22,022 bases of DNA from JBBKXP01 sp038251315 (GCA_038251315.1 JBBSBK010000060.1:1-22022), one strand, 5' to 3'. Shown: positions 1 through 9,086, counted from the stretch's first letter. The notes: generated from the sequence alone by a model not told the origin. Made by a program: numbers and translations.

Positions 1-64
1 GACCTTTCAGCCCCCGGACTGTTGAACGGCCCATAGCTTTTCAGACAGCGGCGTGGGTCAGTCT
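1..64. other. Left edge, upstream of yidC; no assignable gene
   Basis: This stretch lies between the window edge and the yidC start. One forward frame stays open from base 1 to a TAG at 34-36 and could be the last 11 codons of an upstream gene, but so short a tail cannot be identified. In related genomes yidD or rnpA often lies upstream of yidC. No terminator or clear Shine-Dalgarno sequence is visible. Confidence 0.3.
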
Positions 65-1942
65 ATGGACAATCAAAACAAGAATCTCATTCTCGCCACC
101 GCGCTCAGCCTGATGGTCATCATCGTCTGGAGCCTGTTTTTCGCGTCGCCAGCACCTGCGCCCGCCCCGATCGATGCGACGACGGTAGCAGCGACGGATG
201 CCACCGGCACGCCGGCCCCGACCGATACCGTGCCCGAGGCCACCACCCCGGCCGGCGAGATCGACACAACCGCCACCGCTGAAGATCTGAGCGACGCACC
301 ACGTGTCGCGATCGCAACCGACAACTTTGCCGGATCGATTTCGCTGCTCGGCGGGCGGATCGACGATCTGTCGCTGACCCGCTACACCGAAACGATCGAA
401 CCGAACTCGGCCCAGGTGCAGCTGTTGCAGCCGGTCGGCCAGCCGGATGCCTACTTCGCCCTGTTCGGCTGGACCGCGACCGATGGCGTGGCCGCCGACG
501 CCGTGCCGGGGCCGGATACGCTCTGGACGCTGGAACGGGGCGACATCCTGACCACCGGAGCCCCGGTTACCCTGGCCTGGGACAACGGCGCCGGACTGAT
601 TTTTCGCACCGAAATCTCGGTCGATGACAAGTTCATGTTCAGCTTCGACCAGTCGGTCGAAAACGCTACCGGCGCACCCGTCAGCCTGCGCCCCTACGGG
701 TTGATCCGCCGTCACGGCGAACCGAGCAACTTGCGCAAGTTCTTCATCCTGCACGAGGGTCTGGTGCGGATGTCGGATGGCGAACTGGACGAAACCAAGT
801 ACAAGGCGATTGCCGGATACGACGTCGACTCACGCGAAGGCACCCCGGCGGTGCGGGTTGACGTCGCGTCGGACGGCTGGATCGGCTACACCGACCACTA
901 TTGGATGACGACGCTGATCCCGGCACAGGGCACATCATTCCGCTCGGTCTCGAAATACTACGTCGCGCGCGATCTGTATCAGGCAGAGGCGGTGCTGGAA
1001 CCGCAGACTGTCGCCCCCGGCGCGAGCGCCAGCGTCACGACCCGCCTGTTCGCCGGGGCCAAGGAATGGGAGGCGATCCGCGATTATCAGAACAATCAGG
1101 GCGTCACCGGATTTCTTGATTCGATCGACTGGGGCTGGTTCTTTTTCCTGACCAAACCGATCTTTGCCCTGCTGCACTGGCTGAACGGGATCATCGGCAA
1201 CATGGGCTGGTCGATCATCGCGCTGACCTTCATCCTCAAGGCGCTGGTGCTGCCGCTGGCCTATAAATCCTACGTCTCGATGGCCAAGATGAAGGAACTT
1301 CAGCCCGAAATGGAAAAGCTGAAGGAACGGGCCGGCGACGACAAGATGGCGATGCAAAAGGGGATGATGGCCCTGTACAAGGACAACAAGGTCAACCCCG
1401 CCTCGGGCTGTTTGCCGATCCTTATCCAGATTCCGATTTTCTTCAGCCTTTACAAGGTAATCTTTGTGACTCTCGAACTGCGCCACGCGCCATGGTTTGG
1501 CTGGATTCGCGACCTGAGTGCGCCGGATCCCTCCAGTATCCTGAACCTGTTCGGCCTTTTGCCTTGGGCGACTCCGGCGCCGGGCAGCGCCCTGTTCATC
1601 CTGAGCCTGGGGGTGATGCCGATCATCCTCGGCATCTCGATGTGGTTGCAGCAAAAGCTGAACCCGGCCCCGGCCGACGCGACACAAAAGATGATCTTTG
1701 CCTGGATGCCGTGGATTTTCATGTTCATGCTGGGGTCGTTCGCGTCCGGTCTGGTGCTGTACTGGATCACCAACAACACGATCACCTTTCTGCAGCAATA
1801 TACCATCATGCGCAGTCACGGGCACAAACCCGACCTATTTGGCAACATCGCAGGTGGATTTAGGCGCAAACCGGCCGCCGCCACGACCGCGTCTGCGGAA
1901 ACCAAACCGGCCAACAAGCCGGGCAAACCGGGCCGCAAATGA
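65..1942 (+). CDS. yidC: Membrane protein insertase YidC
   Basis: YidC/Oxa1 insertase, which inserts and folds inner-membrane proteins alone or with SecYEG. An N-terminal membrane anchor (about residues 8-26) is followed by an Ala/Pro/Thr-rich linker and a large periplasmic domain up to about residue 350. The conserved five-helix core follows. Its first core helix (about 378-400) carries Lys392 where E. coli has the groove Arg366. A charged cytoplasmic loop (MAKMKELQPEMEKLKERAG) follows, then helices near 447-468, 509-530 and 542-578 and a basic tail ending in GRK. ATG 65 (MDNQNKNLIL) was chosen over the in-frame GTG at 53 because this N-terminus is typical of the Rhodobacteraceae family; neither start has a good ribosome binding site. 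The stop overlaps the next start (ATGA), so it probably heads the operon. Confidence 0.97.
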   Translation: MDNQNKNLILATALSLMVIIVWSLFFASPAPAPAPIDATTVAATDATGTPAPTDTVPEATTPAGEIDTTATAEDLSDAPRVAIATDNFAGSISLLGGRIDDLSLTRYTETIEPNSAQVQLLQPVGQPDAYFALFGWTATDGVAADAVPGPDTLWTLERGDILTTGAPVTLAWDNGAGLIFRTEISVDDKFMFSFDQSVENATGAPVSLRPYGLIRRHGEPSNLRKFFILHEGLVRMSDGELDETKYKAIAGYDVDSREGTPAVRVDVASDGWIGYTDHYWMTTLIPAQGTSFRSVSKYYVARDLYQAEAVLEPQTVAPGASASVTTRLFAGAKEWEAIRDYQNNQGVTGFLDSIDWGWFFFLTKPIFALLHWLNGIIGNMGWSIIALTFILKALVLPLAYKSYVSMAKMKELQPEMEKLKERAGDDKMAMQKGMMALYKDNKVNPASGCLPILIQIPIFFSLYKVIFVTLELRHAPWFGWIRDLSAPDPSSILNLFGLLPWATPAPGSALFILSLGVMPIILGISMWLQQKLNPAPADATQKMIFAWMPWIFMFMLGSFASGLVLYWITNNTITFLQQYTIMRSHGHKPDLFGNIAGGFRRKPAAATTASAETKPANKPGKPGRK

Positions 1943-2697
1943 TCCCAAACGTCGCCAACCTGTGGCGGCACCCGATCAAGAGCCACGGACGCGAGGCGCT
2001 TGATACCATCGCGCTGACTGCTGGTCAGACGATCCCGTGGGATCGGCACTGGGCCATCCTGCACGACCACAGCGCCTATGACACGACCAACCCAGTCTGG
2101 GCCGCATGCCAAAATTTCATGCTGGGATCCCGCACGCCCGGACTGGCCGGGCTTTGGGCTACGCTGGACGAGGCGACGGCGCGGGTCACGCTAACCCATG
2201 CCGATCTTGGAACCCTTGATTTTGCCCCCGACGACGGCGCCGATCACGATCGCTTTCTGGCATGGATCGCACCGCTATGCCCAGATACTCGCGCCCGCCC
2301 TGCCGCCATTGTCCATGTGCCGGGGCGCGGAATGACCGACACCGAGTATCCATCGGTGACGCTGATGAGCCACGCGTCACACCGCGCCGTCGCCGACCGG
2401 CTGGATCAGCCGATCGGGCATGAACGCTGGCGCGGCAACATCTGGCTGGATGGGCTGGACCCTTGGGCCGAATGGAACTGGATCGGACATAACGTGCAGG
2501 TTGGCAGCGCGGTTCTGGCGGTGCGCGAACCTGTCAGACGCTGCCTGCATACCGCCGCCAATCCGACCACCGGGATTCGCGACGCGGACACCTTGGGCGC
2601 GCTGCGTGACGGTTGGGGTCACACAGACTTCGGCGTCTATGCCGAGGTTGTGCAGGGCGGCGACGTCCATCTTGACGACATGGCAAAGGTGATCTGA
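1939..2697 (+). CDS. MOSC-domain protein (molybdenum-cofactor sulfurase C-terminal family)
   Basis: A 252-residue protein with an N-terminal MOSC beta-barrel segment (NLWRHPIKSHGREAL near residue 7) and a C-terminal MOSC core. The core has an RRCLHTAANPTTGIRD segment with Cys202, the usual position of the reactive or ligand cysteine, followed by GVYAEVVQGGDVHLDD. MOSC proteins carry sulfur or handle molybdenum-cofactor-bound sulfur; the substrate cannot be told from sequence. The start overlaps the yidC stop by 4 nt and the stop overlaps the engB start by 1 nt (TGATG), so translation is probably coupled. The order yidC / MOSC / engB / argB is, from memory, common in Rhodobacterales. The family call is firm; the function is open. 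Confidence 0.88.
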   Translation: MIPNVANLWRHPIKSHGREALDTIALTAGQTIPWDRHWAILHDHSAYDTTNPVWAACQNFMLGSRTPGLAGLWATLDEATARVTLTHADLGTLDFAPDDGADHDRFLAWIAPLCPDTRARPAAIVHVPGRGMTDTEYPSVTLMSHASHRAVADRLDQPIGHERWRGNIWLDGLDPWAEWNWIGHNVQVGSAVLAVREPVRRCLHTAANPTTGIRDADTLGALRDGWGHTDFGVYAEVVQGGDVHLDDMAKVI

Positions 2698-3347
2698 TGC
2701 AACTGACCTTCCCCGAAGCCGAGGCCCCCGACGATGACGCCCGCGAGGCGGGACGCCTGTTGTTTGCCGGTGAAACCCAATTCCTCAAAGGCGTGGTCGC
2801 GATGGACGGGATGCCCCCGGCGGACCGGATCGAGGTCTGCTTTGCCGGGCGATCCAACGTCGGAAAATCGTCGCTCATCAATGCGCTGACGGGCCGCAAG
2901 GGGTTGGCGCGCGCGTCCAATACGCCGGGGCGCACGCAGGAGATCAACTTTTTCACCTGTGCCGACAGCCACTATCTGGTCGATCTGCCCGGCTATGGGT
3001 TTGCCAATGCGCCGTTGGCCGTCGTCGAAAAATGGCAGCGGCTGCTGCGCCAGTATCTGTCGGGCCGCCCGACATTGCGCCGCGTGTTCGTGCTGATCGA
3101 CGGACGGCACGGGGCCAAGGACGTGGACGAAGAAATCATGACGCTGCTTGACCGCTCTGCCGTGACATTTCAGGCGGTGCTGACCAAGCTGGACAAGGTC
3201 AAAGGTGTTGACCGCGACGCGGTGCTGGAACGGACCCGCGCCGCATTGGCCCGCCATCCCGCGGCCTTCCCCGAGATTGTGCTGACAAGTGCCGACAAAG
3301 GCGACGGGGTTGAAACGCTCCGCGCCATCATCACCGCCATCGACTAG
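2697..3347 (+). CDS. engB: Ribosome biogenesis GTPase EngB (YihA/YsxC)
   Basis: A GTPase of the TrmE-Era-EngA-EngB-Septin group, required for large ribosomal subunit assembly. All G motifs are visible: G1 GRSNVGKSS at residues 51-59, G2 TPGRT at 76-80, G3 DLPG at 96-99, G4 TKLD at 163-166 and G5 TSA at 197-199. At 216 residues it has the usual family length, with a slightly longer N-terminus. The ATG shares one base with the stop of the MOSC gene. The next gene follows after 15 nt and has its own GGAG ribosome binding site. Confidence 0.97.
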   Translation: MQLTFPEAEAPDDDAREAGRLLFAGETQFLKGVVAMDGMPPADRIEVCFAGRSNVGKSSLINALTGRKGLARASNTPGRTQEINFFTCADSHYLVDLPGYGFANAPLAVVEKWQRLLRQYLSGRPTLRRVFVLIDGRHGAKDVDEEIMTLLDRSAVTFQAVLTKLDKVKGVDRDAVLERTRAALARHPAAFPEIVLTSADKGDGVETLRAIITAID

Positions 3348-3362
3348 ACCCCGGAGACCAAG

Positions 3363-4256
3363 ATGAGGAAGCAGTTCATGAACCGCGACTGGATCGCCAC
3401 CGCCCGCACCCTGTCCGAGGCGCTGCCCTACCTGCAACGCTATTCGGGCGCCGTCGTCGTCGTCAAATTCGGCGGCAACGCAATGGGCGATCAGGATGCG
3501 ATGGCCGAATTCGCCCGCGACATTGTCCTGATGAAACAGGTCGGCATGAACCCCGTCGTGGTGCATGGCGGCGGGCCGATGATCAACGCCATGCTGGACA
3601 GGCTGGGGATCAAATCGACGTTCGTGCGCGGCAAGCGCGTGACCGATCAGGCCACGGTCGAGGTGGTCGAAATGGTGCTGACAGGCCTTGTCAACAAACG
3701 CATCGTGCAGGCGATCATGGACGAGGGCGGCCGTGCCGTCGGTCTGTCGGGCAAGGACGATGACCTGATGGTCGCTGAACCCGACGACCCGGAGCTGGGT
3801 TTTGTCGGACGTCCGGTTGAAATGAACGTGCAGGTGCTGCGCGATCTTTACCGCGCCGGGATCATTCCGGTTGTCGCCCCAGTGGCGACGGGGATGGACA
3901 GCAATGTCACGTTTAACGTCAACGGCGACACGGCGGCGGGGGCGATTGCCGGGGCGCTCAAAGCCGACCGTTTGCTGCTGCTGACCGATGTAGCAGGCGT
4001 CAAGGACGCCAATGGCGAGGTGGTGACGCAACTGACCCCCGAACAGGTCCGCGCGATGATCAGTGACGGGACCATCGCGGGCGGGATGATCCCGAAAACC
4101 GAAACCGCGCTCAAGGCCATCGAAGAGGGGGTGCGCGCCGTCGTCATCCTCGATGGCCGGTTGCCTAATGCCAGCCTGCTCGAACTGTTCACTGAACACG
4201 GGGCCGGGTCGATTATTAGGTCAACCGAATCGCGGGTAAAGCCGCGCAACGGATGA
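3363..4256 (+). CDS. argB: Acetylglutamate kinase
   Basis: Phosphorylates N-acetyl-L-glutamate in the second step of arginine biosynthesis, in the cytoplasm. It shows the amino-acid kinase signatures: VVVKFGGNAMG with Lys35 near the N-terminus, the substrate loop VVHGGGPMI, NVNGDTAAGAIAGAL, LLLLTDVAGV and the C-terminal GGMIPK. At 297 residues the length is normal. ATG 3363 has GGAG 6 nt upstream. ATG 3378 (MNRDWIATA) has GAGGAA 7 nt upstream and is an equally good start. The stop overlaps the next gene by ATGA. No arginine-responsive leader was seen. Confidence 0.97.
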   Translation: MRKQFMNRDWIATARTLSEALPYLQRYSGAVVVVKFGGNAMGDQDAMAEFARDIVLMKQVGMNPVVVHGGGPMINAMLDRLGIKSTFVRGKRVTDQATVEVVEMVLTGLVNKRIVQAIMDEGGRAVGLSGKDDDLMVAEPDDPELGFVGRPVEMNVQVLRDLYRAGIIPVVAPVATGMDSNVTFNVNGDTAAGAIAGALKADRLLLLTDVAGVKDANGEVVTQLTPEQVRAMISDGTIAGGMIPKTETALKAIEEGVRAVVILDGRLPNASLLELFTEHGAGSIIRSTESRVKPRNG

Positions 4257-4906
4257 TCGCTCGGTCAGAAATCGATGACCTTTGCGCCCCGCACGGGCTG
4301 ATGGTGTCGGGCGCGCTGCCGGCGCGGGCGGGCGACGGATTTGCGCCGCGCCTGCAATCGATCGTGCTGATTTCGCCCGATGAACCCCGTTTCTGGCCGC
4401 TGTTTCAGGCCAGCGCCGAGGCACAGGACCAAGCCCGCGATCCTTTGGACCGCTGGTCGAAGCGGGTGATCGGGAGAATCGCAACGGCGCTCGGCGGAGT
4501 TTCAGTGTTTCCGTCCGATGGCCCGCCCTATCACCCTTTCCAGCAATGGGCAGGCCGGTCGGGACAGGCGTTCGTGTCGCCCGTCGGCCTGCTTGTGCAT
4601 GAGACTGCCGGTCTGTTCATTTCCTATCGCGGCGCGATCGCCCTGCCCTGTATGGTCGAACAACCCGCGCCAACTCTTGCTGCGCCCTGTGACATATGCC
4701 CGCGCCCCTGCGTGGAGGCTTGCCCGGTCGGGGCTTTGGGCCAACAGGGCTACGACCTGTCAGAGTGCAAGGCACATCTGGACGTCCCCGCCGGGGCGGG
4801 CTGCCAGATGGGCGGCTGTCTGATGCGTCGCGCCTGCCCCGTCGGCCAAGGTCGCCGGGCCGCCGTACAGTCGGCGTTTCACATGCAATCCTTTCACCCG
4901 GTATGA
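4253..4906 (+). CDS. Small QueG-like / ferredoxin-type iron-sulfur protein
   Basis: A 217-residue protein whose C-terminal third holds eight cysteines. Cys146, 149, 153 and 157 follow the pattern C-x2-C-x3-C-x3-CP. Cys172, 184, 189 and 195 follow C-x11-C-x4-C-x5-CP. This suggests two 4Fe-4S clusters. The arrangement resembles the ferredoxin domain of epoxyqueuosine reductase (QueG), but the N-terminal 140 residues are much shorter than QueG's cobalamin domain. It is therefore probably a reduced relative and not a QueG enzyme. Substrate and partner are unknown. It overlaps argB by ATGA at its start and the SixA-like gene by ATGA at its end. The coding call is strong and the function is unassigned. 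Confidence 0.8.
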   Translation: MIARSEIDDLCAPHGLMVSGALPARAGDGFAPRLQSIVLISPDEPRFWPLFQASAEAQDQARDPLDRWSKRVIGRIATALGGVSVFPSDGPPYHPFQQWAGRSGQAFVSPVGLLVHETAGLFISYRGAIALPCMVEQPAPTLAAPCDICPRPCVEACPVGALGQQGYDLSECKAHLDVPAGAGCQMGGCLMRRACPVGQGRRAAVQSAFHMQSFHPV

Positions 4907-5418
4907 CACTCCGCCTGATCCTGATCCGGCACGCCAAATCCAGTTGGAACGATCCCGCAGCCGACGATCACGCACGGGTGCTGAATGACCGGGGCCGGGC
5001 GTCGGCGACGGCGGTGGCCAGTTGGCTTGCCGAAAAGGGGCATATGCCGCAACAGGTGTTGTGTTCGGACGCGGTGCGCACGCACGCGACTTTGGCGTTG
5101 ATCCTGCCGGTCTGGCCAAAGGCACAGGTCAGCTATCGCCACGATCTTTACCATGCGTCGCCCGACCGGATGCTGATGGTGCTGCACCGGGCCACCGCGC
5201 CCGTCGTGGCCCTGATCGGGCATAATCCGGGGGCAGCGATGCTGGCCTGCGGGCTGGTGGCCAAACGCCCGGCGCACCCGCGCTTTGGCGATTTCCCGAC
5301 CTGTGCGGTCGCGGTGATCGACTTTGACTGTACGGAATGGCAAGCGGCACAGCCTGGTCAAGGCCATGCCGTCGATTTCGTCGTGCCGCGCGATCTGATT
5401 GGCGGTGCCGGTGATTAG
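4903..5418 (+). CDS. SixA-type phosphohistidine phosphatase (histidine phosphatase family)
   Basis: A 171-residue member of the RHG phosphatase family. The LILIRHAKSSW motif near the N-terminus gives the catalytic His10. Arg59 lies in CSDAVRTHAT, and the second catalytic histidine, His107, lies in ALIGHNPG. E. coli SixA dephosphorylates histidine-phosphotransfer domains; whether this homolog does so is not known. ATG 4903 overlaps the previous stop (ATGA) and begins directly with the family's conserved strand, so the longer in-frame extension upstream is not used. The TAG stop (5416-5418) overlaps the convergent aapP stop, leaving no room for a terminator. Confidence 0.88.
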   Translation: MTLRLILIRHAKSSWNDPAADDHARVLNDRGRASATAVASWLAEKGHMPQQVLCSDAVRTHATLALILPVWPKAQVSYRHDLYHASPDRMLMVLHRATAPVVALIGHNPGAAMLACGLVAKRPAHPRFGDFPTCAVAVIDFDCTEWQAAQPGQGHAVDFVVPRDLIGGAGD

Positions 5419-6206
5419 TGTCCCAGAATCTGACTGAGGAACAGCTTGGTGCGATCCGACTGCGGGTTGTTGAAGAATTCCTTGGGTTCGTTCTGTTCGA
5501 CGATCTGACCCTGATCCATGAAAATGACCCGGTTGGCCACGGCTTGGGCAAAGCCCATTTCGTGGGTGACGCAGATCATCGTCATGCCTTCCTCGGCCAG
5601 TTGGATCATGGTGTCGAGCACCTCCTTGATCATCTCTGGGTCCAGCGCCGACGTCGGTTCATCGAACAGCATAATCCGCGGCTTCATGCACAGGCTGCGG
5701 GCGATGGCGACCCGCTGTTGTTGGCCGCCTGACAACTGGCCAGGGTATTTGTCGGCCTGTTCGGGGATCTTGACCTTTTCAAGAAAGCCCATGGCGATCT
5801 CCTCGGCTTGCCTTTTCGGGATCTTGCGGACCCAGATTGGCGCGAGGGTGCAGTTTTCAAGGATCGTCAGATGCGGGAAGAGGTTGAAGTGCTGAAAACA
5901 CATGCCGACCTCGGAGCGGATCTTGTCGATATTCTTGAGGTCGCTGGTCAGTTCGGTCCCGTCGACGATGATCGTTCCCTGCTGATGTTCTTCAAGCCGG
6001 TTGATGCAACGGATCAACGTGGATTTTCCTGACCCGGACGGGCCGCAGACGACGATCCGTTCGCCCCGGTTCACCGTCAGATTGATGTCGCGCAGCACAT
6101 GGAACGTGCCGAACCATTTGTTCATCCCGCTGATCTGGATGGCAACCTCGTCCGACACCTGCATCTTGTTGAGGTTGACGGGGCGGTCGGTGGCGGTGTC
6201 TGACAT
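5415..6206 (-). CDS. aapP: Polar amino-acid ABC transporter, ATP-binding subunit
   Basis: Energises uptake of L-amino acids through the AapQ/AapM pore at the inner membrane. Motifs seen: Walker A GPSGSGKS at residues 55-62, Q-loop Gln105, signature LSGGQ at 158-162, Walker B IMLFDE at 178-183 and the switch His215 in THEMGFA. The 263-residue length includes an N-terminal extension of about 20 residues typical of AapP/BztD. AAGGGA precedes the ATG by 7 nt. It is the last gene of the importer operon, 11 nt after aapM. Its TAA overlaps the sixA-like stop on the other strand. Confidence 0.96.
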   Translation of the reverse strand: MSDTATDRPVNLNKMQVSDEVAIQISGMNKWFGTFHVLRDINLTVNRGERIVVCGPSGSGKSTLIRCINRLEEHQQGTIIVDGTELTSDLKNIDKIRSEVGMCFQHFNLFPHLTILENCTLAPIWVRKIPKRQAEEIAMGFLEKVKIPEQADKYPGQLSGGQQQRVAIARSLCMKPRIMLFDEPTSALDPEMIKEVLDTMIQLAEEGMTMICVTHEMGFAQAVANRVIFMDQGQIVEQNEPKEFFNNPQSDRTKLFLSQILGH

Positions 6207-6217
6207 GATCGGTTCCC

Positions 6218-7534
6218 TTAACGGTTTTCACGCTGGAGCTTGCGTTCCAGGTAGAGTGAATAGCGGCCCATGCTGAAGCAGAAGACAAAGAACATCAGGG
6301 CGATGAAGACGTACAGTTCCCAGTAGATACCGTTCCAGTCGGTGCTGGCGCGGATCGCACCTGTCAGACCCAGCGGGTCGAGCAGACCGATGAACACGAC
6401 CAAAGTCGTATCTTTGAACAACCCGATAAAGGTATTCACGATTCCGGGGATCGAGATTTTCAGCGCCTGCGGCAGGACGATCAGCCGCATCGACTGCCAA
6501 TAGGACAGACCCAGCGAATTTGCCCCTTCGTATTGCCCCTTGGGCAGGGCGGCGAGGCCGCCGCGCACGACTTCGGCGATATAGGCCGAGGCAAACAGCG
6601 TCACCATGATGATGACCCGCAGCATCAGATCGAAGTTGGTGCCCGGCGGCAGGAAATAGTTCAGCAACAACGAGGCGGTGAACAGCCAGACGATCAGCGG
6701 AATGCCGCGGATCACCTCGATGAACGCCGTCGACAGCTTGTTGACGATGAACATGTCCGACTGACGGCCCAGCGCCAGCAGGATACCGAGGGGCAACGAC
6801 AGGACGATGCCGGTGATGCCGATAATGAGTGACAAGGTAAAGCCGCCGAATTCCTTGGACTGGATCGACCGAATACCGATCGGCAGGATGTCCTGCAATG
6901 CCCCGGCAATGGGGCCGGCAAGGAACAGCCAGAACAGGATCGGCAAAACGATCGCGCCGGTGACGCCAACCAGCGATCCGGCGATGGGCGCCAGAAACTT
7001 GACCGAGGCCGAGGCGATCAGGAAGCCGAACGCGATGGCAACCGGCCCCCAGATTGACCCACCCCAGAGCAGAAAGAAAAGGACGAAGGGCAGCATTGCC
7101 GTAGCGATCAACAGCTTGCGCGGCAGGCTGGGAAACAGAATTGGAAAGATTCCAACAATAAACAGCGCCAGCGCAGCGACCGGCCGCCAGTACTGGCTGC
7201 TGGGGTAGAAGCCAAACAGCAGTTGCTGCCAGCGGTCGGTGATGACGGCGAAACAGGCCGCCGAGGCATCGGCGCCGATCGTCGCATCGCGGATCGCCCG
7301 ACATTCGGTCAACGACGCGGCATTCCAGATCGAATTGGCGAACCAATGGTAGATGTGACTGAACACGAACCAGACGAACCAGATCGACGCCAACGTCAGG
7401 ATGATACTCAGGGGGCCGGAGAACAGGTTTTCGCGAAGCCATCTGATGGCCCCGGTCTGCCCCAGCGGCGGTGCCGCTTGGGGAAGCATCGAGTCGCGGA
7501 CGTAGAGTACGGTCTGTGCATGCGTACCGGACAT
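6218..7534 (-). CDS. aapM: Polar amino-acid ABC transporter, permease subunit AapM/BztC
   Basis: An inner-membrane permease of 438 residues. The N-terminal part has several hydrophobic helices. The C-terminal half is a HisM-type permease domain with the cytoplasmic coupling loop GGLAALPKGQYEGANSLGLS, which contacts the ATPase. It pairs with AapQ to form the pore. The start lies 1 nt beyond the aapQ stop, and its ribosome binding site AAGGAG lies inside the last codons of aapQ. Both permeases are long for the HisMQ family, as is usual for Aap/Bzt systems. Confidence 0.94.
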   Translation of the reverse strand: MSGTHAQTVLYVRDSMLPQAAPPLGQTGAIRWLRENLFSGPLSIILTLASIWFVWFVFSHIYHWFANSIWNAASLTECRAIRDATIGADASAACFAVITDRWQQLLFGFYPSSQYWRPVAALALFIVGIFPILFPSLPRKLLIATAMLPFVLFFLLWGGSIWGPVAIAFGFLIASASVKFLAPIAGSLVGVTGAIVLPILFWLFLAGPIAGALQDILPIGIRSIQSKEFGGFTLSLIIGITGIVLSLPLGILLALGRQSDMFIVNKLSTAFIEVIRGIPLIVWLFTASLLLNYFLPPGTNFDLMLRVIIMVTLFASAYIAEVVRGGLAALPKGQYEGANSLGLSYWQSMRLIVLPQALKISIPGIVNTFIGLFKDTTLVVFIGLLDPLGLTGAIRASTDWNGIYWELYVFIALMFFVFCFSMGRYSLYLERKLQRENR

Positions 7535-7535
7535 C

Positions 7536-8993
7536 CTAACGCTCCTTCAGCTTCATGCGGTTGTTGTAAATGTTCATGACGAACGAGATCGTCAGGCTGA
7601 GCGCGAGATAGAACAGTCCCAGCAGCAACATGCATTCCAGCGCCCGGCCCGTCTGGTTCAGGGTGATCCCGCCAAGGGTCGCGCGAACGTCCGGGTAGCC
7701 GACGGCGATCGCCAGCGACGAGTTCTTGGTCAAGTTCAGGAATTGCGAGATCAGCGGCGGAATGATGACCCGCATTGCCTGCGGCAGGACGACAAGGCTC
7801 ATCGTGCGATTCGGGCGCATGCCGAGTGCGAACGCCGCCTCGGTCTGGCCATGGGACACTGCCAGGATGCCAGCGCGGACAATCTCGGCGATGAACGCCC
7901 CGGTATAAAGCGACAGGGCGATCCAGAGGGCGACCAGCGGGTTGGCGATCTGAACCCCGCCGCGGAAGTTGAAACCACCCAATTCCGGGTACGACACCGT
8001 GACCCAGGGGTTCCAGTTCGACACTACGTCGGCCCCTTCGGGAACCGCTTCTGCGCCGCTAAAGATCAGCCCGGCGCCGCCGACATAGGGCCAGATGATC
8101 TGGGCAAAGACCCAAGCCGTCGCCAACGCCGCCACAACCGCCAGAAACCGGCCGATTTCGCCCGGAACAACAGCGTTTATTCCCCGATAGACCGCAACGA
8201 TCAGGGCGATCCAGATGGCCAACCCGACCAGATGCAGCAGCCCGAGGCCGAAATTCGCGGTCAACAGATAAATCGTAACCACGGGCACAAACGCAATCGC
8301 CAGCGTCGGCCAGACCATCGGCAACAGTCGCCCGGTATCAAACAGGGCCTTGCGGGCATAGCGGCGATACAGGAATGCGCCGATAATCGACAGCACCAGG
8401 ATCGTCGCAAGAATCCAGGTGTGCGGCCCCCAGACCGGGGCGGGCAGATAGATGCCGCGATTGGTGACGGCCACCGTGCCGTCCAACAGCATCGAGGCGC
8501 CGCCGCCTTCGCGGAAAGCAGACGGTGCGGGCATGCTTTCGGTCATCACCGCAAAGACCAGCAGGATCCAGAGCAGCAGGGGCACGTTACGGAAACCTTC
8601 GACGTAAACCGCCATCAGGCGCGACACGACCCAGTTTTTCGACAGCCGCAAGACCCCGGCCAGAACTCCGATGATCGTCGCGGTGACACAGCCCATGCCC
8701 GCGACCAAAAGCGTGTTCATGATGCCGACAAGCGCGGCGCGCCCGTGCGTCATGCCATTGTTATAAGGGATCAGGGACAGCGCAATGTCGTACCCGGCCG
8801 TGCTGCCCAGAAAATCGAAATTCGGGGCAAGCCCGATCGCATCGAGGTTGGCCAGCAGGTTGGCCACCAGCCACCATATGCCGAGCAGCACCAACCCGAG
8901 GGTCAGAACCTGAATGGTCAGGGCGCGGTAGCGGGTGTCGTAGATCAGCTGCGAAAGCTGGAACGACGCCCTTGGCGCTTCCGATACGGACAT
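7536..8993 (-). CDS. aapQ: Polar amino-acid ABC transporter, permease subunit AapQ/BztB
   Basis: A 485-residue inner-membrane permease. It has an N-terminal helix (IQVLTLGLVLLGIWWLVANL) and an early permease segment. A long middle insertion with extra hydrophobic helices follows, then the C-terminal coupling loop ILAVSHGQTEAAFALGMRP and final helices. The size and internal insertion distinguish AapQ/BztB from short HisQ-type permeases. GGGGAG lies 6 nt before the ATG. It is separated from aapJ by 136 nt that contain a strong hairpin, which probably keeps its level below that of the binding protein. Confidence 0.94.
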   Translation of the reverse strand: MSVSEAPRASFQLSQLIYDTRYRALTIQVLTLGLVLLGIWWLVANLLANLDAIGLAPNFDFLGSTAGYDIALSLIPYNNGMTHGRAALVGIMNTLLVAGMGCVTATIIGVLAGVLRLSKNWVVSRLMAVYVEGFRNVPLLLWILLVFAVMTESMPAPSAFREGGGASMLLDGTVAVTNRGIYLPAPVWGPHTWILATILVLSIIGAFLYRRYARKALFDTGRLLPMVWPTLAIAFVPVVTIYLLTANFGLGLLHLVGLAIWIALIVAVYRGINAVVPGEIGRFLAVVAALATAWVFAQIIWPYVGGAGLIFSGAEAVPEGADVVSNWNPWVTVSYPELGGFNFRGGVQIANPLVALWIALSLYTGAFIAEIVRAGILAVSHGQTEAAFALGMRPNRTMSLVVLPQAMRVIIPPLISQFLNLTKNSSLAIAVGYPDVRATLGGITLNQTGRALECMLLLGLFYLALSLTISFVMNIYNNRMKLKER

Positions 8994-9086
8994 GACGTTC
9001 TCCCCGAAGAACCCTGCCGCTCAGTCTGGTGCCCCGGTTGACCGGGTGCGCTGAAGGCTTTGGGATTGTCGTGCGTTGGTTGATGG

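Noticed and set aside
2637..4199. Long open frame on the minus strand opposite engB and argB (520 codons)
   Set aside because: It lies wholly opposite two well-supported genes; its product is rich in His, Gln, Asp and Arg, as expected for the reverse complement of GC-rich coding DNA, and has no recognisable domain.
4696..4902. Longer N-terminus for the SixA-like protein
   Set aside because: The 69 extra codons are an out-of-frame reading of the iron-sulfur gene; the phosphatase fold begins at ATG 4903.
7743..9041. Long plus-strand open frame opposite aapQ (432 codons)
   Set aside because: Antisense shadow of a membrane-protein gene, extremely rich in Gln, Asp and Arg, with no domain or ribosome binding site.
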